DNA of 11,263 nt from Roseimaritima sp. Its GTDB lineage: Bacteria; Planctomycetota; Planctomycetia; Pirellulales; Pirellulaceae. Numbering within the stretch: the first letter of the stretch is position 1; each line of letters begins with the position of its first letter. The stretch covers positions 1 to 11,263 of the forward strand of contig SLFV01000502.1 of assembly GCA_007124075.1 (NCBI GenBank). The letters run 5' to 3'. This document shows, in pieces, positions 6,615 to 11,263 of this stretch. The notes under the pieces are model-generated. The model was not told where the DNA came from. It did no database searches and was given only the letters and a program-made list of their open reading frames with translations. The position numbers were made by a program, and so were the translations under genes.

Positions 6615-7778
6615 ATGATGATCAAAAATCCTTACTGCCGTCGTTCAGCATTTACACTTGTGGAACTGCTGGTTGTGATCGCGATCATCGGTGTGCTGGT
6701 GGGATTGTTGTTGCCTGCCGTGCAAGCGGCAAGGGAGGCGGCCAGGAGAATGAGTTGTCAGAACAATCTCAAGCAGATCGGGCTTGCGTTGCAAAACTAC
6801 CACTCGACTTACGAGAAATTTCCTGCGGGTGCGGGAGGCACAACAGGGCCAGGCGACGCAATGAACAACCGTGGTCGACTAGGGCCATTGGTTCCTCTGC
6901 TCCCGTACATGGAGCAAGATCCTTTGTGGAACCAAATCACGAATCGTCTGGTTGCTGGTGGGCAATCTTTCCCACCATTTGGACCGCCGACAACTTGGGG
7001 TAGCGGTTTGGGTGATTCGGTCACCGTGCAATATCCGCCATGGACTACCCAAATTCCTATTTTCGTCTGCCCTAGTCATCCGGCACCCCGCGTTGATTTG
7101 CAAATTGCAAAAACTCACTACGCCGGGTGTTTTGGAGACAACTTTTACGGTTCAGGCGACCCAAGAAGTGAAGTAGATGGTAAACGTGGTATGTTTGCCA
7201 TGGCTCTTTACGAGCAAGTTGGTTCACAGGTCAGGATTTTCAATCAGTACGGTTCCCGAGATTGTCTGGACGGGATGTCTAATACCATCGCATTCGGAGA
7301 AATTTGCAACGCCTCTGGACGTCGTGAGGTCACTGGTTATGTTTCGGAGGTCGCAGTTGGTGGTACTCCCGTAAGTGCCCAAGGTTGTATCGAAACGGCC
7401 AATCCTGCTCGCCCAAAGTTTTACCCCGAAGGCGTTACGATAGAGTCGCGGTTCCGCGGAAATATGTGGCACGAAGGGCATCCGATGGTCAATTCGATCT
7501 TTACAACACTTGGTCCAAATAAGCCGTCATGCCGACTTTTGGATTCGCCACATAGCTCGGTTGACGTGATCAACACGGCGGCAAGCTACCATCCGGGTGG
7601 GGTGCAGGTTGTAATGTGCGATGGGTCGGTCCGTTTTGTTTCTGAAACGATCGATGCAGGTTCTCCGAATAATGCAGTCATTACCAACGCGAACAACAAT
7701 CAAGGCTCTCCAAGTAACTTTGGTCTGTGGGGAGCGATGGGGTCGCGCGACGGTGAAGAGACGCTGACAATGGAATAA
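6615..7778 (+). CDS. DUF1559 prepilin-like protein with H-X9-DG motif
   Basis: The 387-residue protein starts with a type IV prepilin / type II pseudopilin signal: CRRSA followed by [18 protein letters not shown] (13-30). Prepilin peptidase would cut between Ala12 and Phe13, and Glu17 is the conserved Glu5 of the mature form. Next comes [15 protein letters not shown], the hallmark of the DUF1559 (PF07596) family, which is greatly expanded in planctomycetes. Near the C-terminus, [18 protein letters not shown] holds His326, nine residues, then Asp336-Gly337, the H-X9-DG motif of prepilin-processing-associated proteins. The end, [14 protein letters not shown], is also typical. Length is normal and no part is missing. 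Two adjacent ATG codons (6615 and 6618) could serve as start, and no clear Shine-Dalgarno sequence is seen. Its role is unknown; it is presumably an envelope-anchored surface protein. No pilus or secretion genes are nearby, which is usual for this family. Confidence 0.95.
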   Translation: MMIKNPYCRRSAFTLVELLVVIAIIGVLVGLLLPAVQAAREAARRMSCQNNLKQIGLALQNYHSTYEKFPAGAGGTTGPGDAMNNRGRLGPLVPLLPYMEQDPLWNQITNRLVAGGQSFPPFGPPTTWGSGLGDSVTVQYPPWTTQIPIFVCPSHPAPRVDLQIAKTHYAGCFGDNFYGSGDPRSEVDGKRGMFAMALYEQVGSQVRIFNQYGSRDCLDGMSNTIAFGEICNASGRREVTGYVSEVAVGGTPVSAQGCIETANPARPKFYPEGVTIESRFRGNMWHEGHPMVNSIFTTLGPNKPSCRLLDSPHSSVDVINTAASYHPGGVQVVMCDGSVRFVSETIDAGSPNNAVITNANNNQGSPSNFGLWGAMGSRDGEETLTME

Positions 7779-7804
7779 GTGCTTTGGGCACTCATTTCCT
7801 TTTA
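7778..7804 (+). terminator. Weak terminator candidate after the DUF1559 gene
   Basis: AGTGC, loop TTTGG, GCACT (7778-7792) begins on the last base of the stop codon and is followed by CATTTCCTTTTA. The stem has only 5 bp and the T-run is interrupted, so support is moderate. Read on the minus strand the same stem is followed by TTATT, so it could also act for the convergent kinase gene. Confidence 0.35.
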
Positions 7805-7885
7805 TCAGGGTTTCAAATGCCGGATCGGGAGCGGAACTCTCTGCAGTGTGGCAGTTGATTGCTCGCCAGTCCCACTCTAGCTGGC

Positions 7886-9328
7886 CTACATCGAGGCTCG
7901 GAAGAGAAACCCCAGGATTGCGCCGATCAGCAGGCATAACGGAACCGTGATCGCAAGTGTGATTGCAACGACCAATCCCGGTTGCATGGCGGCTGATCGA
8001 TAGTAAGGGTCGACTACCGGGGGAGGGACCAGCGAATCAGGTAGGCCAGTGGAAACATCGATGTGCGATTCGATCGTCGGTTCGGTCAGTTCTTCTCGAT
8101 CGTGATTGCCCGTTTCCGCCGGACTGGGGGTAGCCCAGTGCGACGCGTCAACGGCTGGCTCCAGAAAATTCCCCGAACCCGACATGGGCATTGCCAAATC
8201 CCAAGCGTTCTCCTCGGTATCTTGCTCCGAAAAGGAGCCGAACCGTTCCGCCCATGGCTCCAAACGCTCGGCGACTTCGGCCGCGCTACCGATCCGTTTT
8301 GCCGGATCCTTCTCCATCATGTCGGCAATGACTTCCACCAACTCCTCGTCCAAGTCAGGAATGAATTTCCGTGGATGCCACGGCGTCGCTTCGCAGTGCC
8401 GACGGCATTTGGAAGAACTGTCGCCACCGGGAAAGGGAACCTTCCCGCAGACGGCGTAGTACATTGTGCAGCCCAATGAGTAAATGTCGCTGGCGGCTCC
8501 CACCTCCAACGGACGTCGAATCTGTTCGGGGGAAATGTAGTCGACCGTGCCAACGATCTTTCCACTGCGTGCTTCCTCCCCACCCCCTTCGGACCACGTC
8601 GCCAGACCCATGTCTGATACCTTGGCTTGACCGTCAGGCGTGACCAAAATATTGCCCGGTTTGACGTCGCGATGCACCATGCCCAACCTGTGAGCATAAT
8701 CCAGCCCCAAGGCGGCTTGGCGTATCACCGCCGACGCTTGATGCATCGGCAATGGTCCACGCCGACGCACCAGGCGCCGCAGATCGGTACCCGGAACATA
8801 CTCCGTCACCAAGTAATGCACACCGCGATCCATCCCCGCATCGAACGCCCGCACCAGGTAGGGACAATCCAACCCTGCCTGAAGCCGCACCTCACGCAAG
8901 AACGCGTCTCGTGATTCGGGGGTGGAGCGATCTTTGGGCAACACCTTGACAGCAGACTCCCGTCCCAGGACTTTATGAACCGCCTTGAAAACTTGCCCCA
9001 TGCCCCCCTGCGCGATCCAGTCCGTAATCACGTACGGACCCAGGCTGAGCGTCGTCTTGCCAGCCAGCAGTTGTACCGACTGGTAGCGTGTCAACACGCC
9101 ATCTGCGATGAATTTGTCCGCGATCCGCTGGTCTCGCTCTCGCAGAAACTTCACCGGATCGATGCCGCTGCCCGACGAATCATTGCTGGCTTGTCCCCCT
9201 GCTCGTTCCTGCGTCATCTGACGCAGCACATGAAGCTTCGTCGCCTGCCATTGATCCTCCGTCACCAGGCCACTGACCGTGGCGGCGGCATGGAATAACG
9301 ATGCCTTTCCCGGTGAAGCTTCAGCCAC
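7886..9328 (-). CDS. Membrane-anchored Ser/Thr protein kinase (Hanks type)
   Basis: The 480-residue protein contains a complete kinase domain at about 99-360. It shows a glycine-rich loop AQGGMGQVFK (106-115), the ATP-positioning lysine in SAVKVLP (Lys128), the helix C glutamate in FLREVRL (Glu146), the catalytic loop HRDVKPGNIL (219-228), a metal-binding DMG (239-241) in place of DFG, the SPEQ form of the APE motif (266-269), and DIYSLGC (281-287). The first about 95 residues, with KFIADGVLTRYQSVQLLAG, form the N-terminal segment common in planctomycete kinases. A Pro/Glu/Ser-rich linker (about 365-450) leads to one transmembrane helix (about 451-476) and only four more residues. The kinase therefore faces the cytoplasm as a tail anchor with no external sensor domain. 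The start is GTG at 9326-9328, with only AGGGG 11 nt upstream. It is divergent from the haem protein gene. All catalytic residues are present, so activity is likely; targets are unknown. Confidence 0.93.
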   Translation of the reverse strand: MAEASPGKASLFHAAATVSGLVTEDQWQATKLHVLRQMTQERAGGQASNDSSGSGIDPVKFLRERDQRIADKFIADGVLTRYQSVQLLAGKTTLSLGPYVITDWIAQGGMGQVFKAVHKVLGRESAVKVLPKDRSTPESRDAFLREVRLQAGLDCPYLVRAFDAGMDRGVHYLVTEYVPGTDLRRLVRRRGPLPMHQASAVIRQAALGLDYAHRLGMVHRDVKPGNILVTPDGQAKVSDMGLATWSEGGGEEARSGKIVGTVDYISPEQIRRPLEVGAASDIYSLGCTMYYAVCGKVPFPGGDSSSKCRRHCEATPWHPRKFIPDLDEELVEVIADMMEKDPAKRIGSAAEVAERLEPWAERFGSFSEQDTEENAWDLAMPMSGSGNFLEPAVDASHWATPSPAETGNHDREELTEPTIESHIDVSTGLPDSLVPPPVVDPYYRSAAMQPGLVVAITLAITVPLCLLIGAILGFLFRASM

Positions 9329-9586
9329 GTGGAAGAGTACCCCTGATCAATGACAAGACAACGAACAACAAACGCTCACACCTATCTTACTTCCCAACCT
9401 AGTCATCCCCCAGTACCGGGCATCCAATCGGCAGCGGCCAACGGAACCAGAAGCCAGCGCTGCAGGCACCAAACGATGTGCTGCGGTACTACCGCTTGCA
9501 TTGTATACCTAAGGGTGTATGATGTGGTTTGGTGTCGCCGGCTCGCGATTCCGTGTTCCCGCTCGCTTCCCGCCTGGTTTTTTCCG
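9329..9586. other. 258-bp divergent intergenic region, kinase to haem protein
   Basis: This region separates two outward-facing genes. The plus-strand frame stays open across it but shows no protein-like composition (many Cys, Arg, Thr and Pro residues and no signal peptide), so I treat it as non-coding. It contains a promoter candidate for the plus-strand gene. For the kinase on the minus strand I found no pair of hexamers at an acceptable spacing. Confidence 0.6.
9496..9523 (+). promoter_or_regulatory. Candidate sigma70-type promoter for the haem protein gene
   Basis: TATGAT at 9518-9523 matches five of six -10 bases. TTGCAT at 9496-9501 is a partial -35 match with a 16-bp spacer. Transcription would begin near 9530, about 57 nt before ATG 9587, which agrees with that start and argues against the upstream open frame being translated. 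Confidence 0.5.
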
Positions 9587-10870
9587 ATGCATCGCTTGCT
9601 AATTCGGTTGTGTTTTTTCTGTGCGACGATACCCGGCTGGTCTCCAGCTCACTCGCAAAATTCGCTGTTTGAGGGTCCACCGGTCAATTACTTGAAAGCT
9701 CCGGTGCGAGATGCCGTCTCTGCACTGGCAGGGCAGGTTCAAGCGGGACAGAGCTCGCTTGCCTATGACGCCCAGTATGGCTACCTGCTGTCGGTTTTGG
9801 AGGCTTTGGATATTTCCTTGACATCGCAAACGCTTGTATTTTCCAAAACCAGCCTACAGCTCAATCGCATCTCACCAGCTCGCCCGCGTGCCCTCTATTT
9901 CAACGACGACGTTTACGTTGGATGGTGCCAGCGCGGTGACGTCCTGGAGCTGGCAGTGACCGATCCGGAGCAGGGGGCGATTTTTTACACTGTCCCGCAG
10001 ACTCAGATGACTGCCCCTGAGTTTATCCGAGACAATGGTCAGTGCCTGAGTTGTCATGCCAGTGCGCGAACTCAGAATATTCCCGGTTATTTGATCCGCA
10101 GCGTCTATCCCGATCGCCAGGGACAGCCGCTGCTGCGTCGGGGCACCTTCACCATCGATCACACCAGCCCTCTGGAGCAGCGGTGGGGTGGCTGGTACGT
10201 GACCGGCCAGCATGGAACGATGCGACATTTGGGTAATTTGTTGGTGGATTCGGATGAAGCCGACCTGGATCTGGAACAGGGTGCCAATCGTCAATCACTG
10301 CAAGGCTTGGTTTCGACGGCGGCCTACCCCACCCAGCACAGTGACATCGTGGCATTGATGGTCTTGGAACACCAGACGCAAACACACAATGCGTTGGCCG
10401 CAGCCAATTTTGAAACGCGTCATGCGACGTACCAGTCCTACGCGATGAACGAATTGCTGGATCGACCTGCGGACCAGTTAAGCGAAAGTGCTCAAAGAAG
10501 AATTGACAAATCGGTGGAACGGCTGGTGCGGTACATTTTTTTCAGCGACGAACTGCCGCTAGGGTCTCCGATTGTGGGTACCAGCGGCTACAGCGAATAC
10601 TTTGCCAGCCTGGGCCCGGAGGATTCTCGTGGCCGTTCCTTGCGTCAGTTCGCTTTGACCAGCCGGATATTTCGTTACCCGTGCAGCTACCTGGTTTACA
10701 GCGAAGCTTTCCTAAACCTCCCTCCGGAAGCCAAGCAGCGGACATTGCAATCGATGACCGAAATTTTGCAGGGAGAGAGAAAAGGAACCGAATTCAAGCA
10801 TCTGACGCCAACGCTCCGGCAAGAAATCCTGGAGATCCTTGTCGCCACCCATCCAGACTTCTCCAACTGA
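9587..10870 (+). CDS. Exported single-haem cytochrome c-like protein of unknown role
   Basis: The 427-residue protein begins with a signal peptide (MHRLLIRLCFFCATIPGW through SPAHS, cleavage about residue 22). It has one c-type haem attachment site, CLSCH (residues 153-157), so haem would be attached in the periplasm. The flanking sequence FNDDVYVGWCQRGDVLELAV (105-124) and the later RGTFTIDHTSPLEQRWGGWY with VTGQHGT look conserved-type, and I believe similar proteins occur in planctomycetes and acidobacteria. It does not look like a classic small cytochrome c domain, and no distal haem ligand can be assigned by eye. The C-terminal third is rich in helix-forming segments (ELLDRPADQLSESAQRRID) and SPIVGTSGYSEYFASLG. 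The open frame extends 79 codons further upstream. ATG 9587 is chosen because of the signal peptide and the promoter candidate 64 bp before it, although no Shine-Dalgarno sequence is seen. No oxidoreductase partner is adjacent. Haem binding is likely; the biochemical function is unknown. Confidence 0.82.
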   Translation: MHRLLIRLCFFCATIPGWSPAHSQNSLFEGPPVNYLKAPVRDAVSALAGQVQAGQSSLAYDAQYGYLLSVLEALDISLTSQTLVFSKTSLQLNRISPARPRALYFNDDVYVGWCQRGDVLELAVTDPEQGAIFYTVPQTQMTAPEFIRDNGQCLSCHASARTQNIPGYLIRSVYPDRQGQPLLRRGTFTIDHTSPLEQRWGGWYVTGQHGTMRHLGNLLVDSDEADLDLEQGANRQSLQGLVSTAAYPTQHSDIVALMVLEHQTQTHNALAAANFETRHATYQSYAMNELLDRPADQLSESAQRRIDKSVERLVRYIFFSDELPLGSPIVGTSGYSEYFASLGPEDSRGRSLRQFALTSRIFRYPCSYLVYSEAFLNLPPEAKQRTLQSMTEILQGERKGTEFKHLTPTLRQEILEILVATHPDFSN

Positions 10871-10920
10871 TTCCGAGCTGCCAAGACCTTTAGGACGAAC
10901 AGGGACTTCTGGTTTGCTAC

Positions 10921-10949
10921 TTGACAAAGGCTGGTGATGGGGGAAGATA
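10921..10949 (+). promoter_or_regulatory. Possible promoter for the Cys-rich gene
   Basis: TTGACA at 10921-10926 is a perfect -35 hexamer. At a 17-bp spacing the -10 position reads AAGATA, a poor match, so only the -35 half is well supported. A start near 10957 would put the long hairpin (10965-11012) at the very 5' end of the transcript. Confidence 0.35.
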
Positions 10950-10964
10950 GGAGCGATACAGTCT

Positions 10965-11012
10965 GCCTAACCGCGCCAGAACACGCAAACGTCTCGTGTT
11001 GCGTGGTTAGGC
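10965..11012 (+). repeat. Long imperfect inverted repeat (RNA hairpin) upstream of the Cys-rich gene
   Basis: GCCTAACC (10965-10972) pairs perfectly with GGTTAGGC (11005-11012). Inside it GCGC pairs with GCGT (one G-U pair). A 3-nt bulge CAG follows on the 5' side, then AACACG (10980-10985) pairs perfectly with CGTGTT (10995-11000) around a 9-nt loop. That makes 18 pairs in 48 nt. The bases after it (TAAATCTTTGG) are not a clean T-run, so a simple intrinsic terminator for the haem protein gene is possible but not favoured. A leader structure 22 nt before the ribosome site at 11034 is the alternative. Confidence 0.75.
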
Positions 11013-11033
11013 TAAATCTTTGGTTTAACCCCT

Positions 11034-11039
11034 AGAGGT
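11034..11039 (+). promoter_or_regulatory. Ribosome binding site for the Cys-rich gene
   Basis: AGAGGT lies 8 nt before ATG 11048. It is one of the better Shine-Dalgarno matches in the window and supports this short gene, whose 3' end is cut off. Confidence 0.6.
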
Positions 11040-11047
11040 CCAGTGTG

Positions 11048-11263
11048 ATGGTTAAGAAAGTTTTGACGGGTGCAGTTTGCTTCGCTGTTGCGATCATGGT
11101 CAGCCCAGCGGCGGATGCGGCGGGACTGTTTGGTGGCGGTTTGTTCAAGCGTGGTTGTGGAGGCGGCCTGTTGAAGGGTGGTTGCTGTGCGACGCCTGCT
11201 CCGGTTTGCTGCGAACCAACTCCGGTTTGCTGCGAACCAACTCCGGTTTGTGCGCCTGCTCCG
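11048..11263 (+). CDS. Exported Cys/Pro-repeat protein (3' truncated)
   Basis: The frame opens at ATG 11048 and is still open at the window edge, giving 72 residues. Residues 1-24 are a clear signal peptide: MVKKV, then the hydrophobic TGAVCFAVAIMVSP, with cleavage expected after ADA. The mature part starts with Gly-rich segments (AGLFGGGLFKRGCGGG, LLKGGCC) and passes into a tandem heptad, PVCCEPT, present twice and begun a third time as PVCAPAP. Eight of the nine visible Cys are in the mature part, several in CC pairs, so disulfide cross-linking outside the cytoplasm is plausible. I do not recognise a named family. Planctomycetes of this group have a protein-based, Cys-rich envelope, so an envelope role is possible but is only inference. 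A good ribosome site and a structured leader precede it. The total length and number of repeats cannot be seen. Confidence 0.78.
   Translation, partial: MVKKVLTGAVCFAVAIMVSPAADAAGLFGGGLFKRGCGGGLLKGGCCATPAPVCCEPTPVCCEPTPVCAPAP
11201..11263 (+). repeat. 21-bp tandem repeat encoding PVCCEPT
   Basis: Two identical 21-bp units lie at 11201-11221 and 11222-11242. A third unit starting at 11243 keeps the first 8 bases and then diverges to encode PVCAPAP. Exact identity of the DNA, not only the protein, points to recent slippage or duplication. The array may continue past the window edge. Confidence 0.85.

Noticed and set aside
7865..7885. GCCAG / CTGGC inverted repeat directly after the kinase stop
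   Set aside because: It has a 5-bp stem, an 11-nt loop and no following T-run, so it is not supportable as a terminator.
9329..9420. Promoter for the kinase gene on the minus strand
   Set aside because: A TAAGAT -10-like hexamer exists, but no -35 match lies at an acceptable spacing.
9350..9586. 79-codon N-terminal extension of the haem protein frame
   Set aside because: Its composition is not protein-like, it would displace the signal peptide, and a good -10/-35 candidate lies inside it at 9496-9523.
1..11263. A mobile element, defence system, CRISPR array or tRNA gene
   Set aside because: No transposase, integrase, nuclease, spaced direct-repeat array or cloverleaf was seen. The only tandem repeat is the coding 21-bp unit at the right edge.

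Overview
The window looks like chromosomal DNA of a planctomycete, probably of the Pirellulaceae (Rhodopirellula-like) group. This is inferred from gene content, not from a marker gene. The indicators are a DUF1559 prepilin-like protein with an H-X9-DG motif, a secreted protein with two DUF1080 (3-keto-disaccharide hydrolase) domains, a secreted PQQ-like beta-propeller protein, a membrane-anchored Ser/Thr kinase of the usual planctomycete layout, and small Pro/Cys-rich exported proteins. Base composition is moderately GC-rich and fairly even. I see no insertion sequence, phage gene, tRNA, rRNA or CRISPR array.

Layout. Positions 1-527 (+) hold the 3' part of a metallo-beta-lactamase-fold hydrolase. 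It ends 9 bp inside the convergent thiamine gene (519-1592, -), a ThiD2-ThiE fusion. Upstream of that gene on the same strand, 22 bp away, is a Pro-rich exported protein of unknown function (1615-2388, -). Further along the minus strand are the two-domain DUF1080 protein (2545-3846) and the beta-propeller protein (4082-5377). A class III-like polyphosphate kinase 2 (5481-6323, +) is divergent from these. A 291-bp intergenic region with a promoter-like stretch and a small perfect hairpin leads to the DUF1559 gene (6615-7778, +). This converges on the kinase gene (7886-9328, -). A 258-bp divergent region carries a good promoter candidate for an exported protein with one CXXCH haem-binding site (9587-10870, +). 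The window ends inside a short exported Cys/Pro-repeat protein (from 11048, +), preceded by a TTGACA box and a strong 48-nt imperfect hairpin.

How the genes fit together. I see no single pathway or obvious new multi-gene system. The products are mostly independent housekeeping and envelope functions: thiamine phosphate synthesis, polyphosphate-driven nucleotide phosphorylation, periplasmic sugar processing, envelope or surface proteins, and signalling. Six of the nine genes (hypothetical, DUF1080, propeller, DUF1559, haem protein, Cys-rich) have N-terminal export or prepilin signals, so the region is rich in cell-envelope functions. The most unusual features are the structured leaders in front of the Cys-rich and DUF1559 genes, the 21-bp repeat encoding a CC-containing heptad, and the single-haem protein of unknown role.
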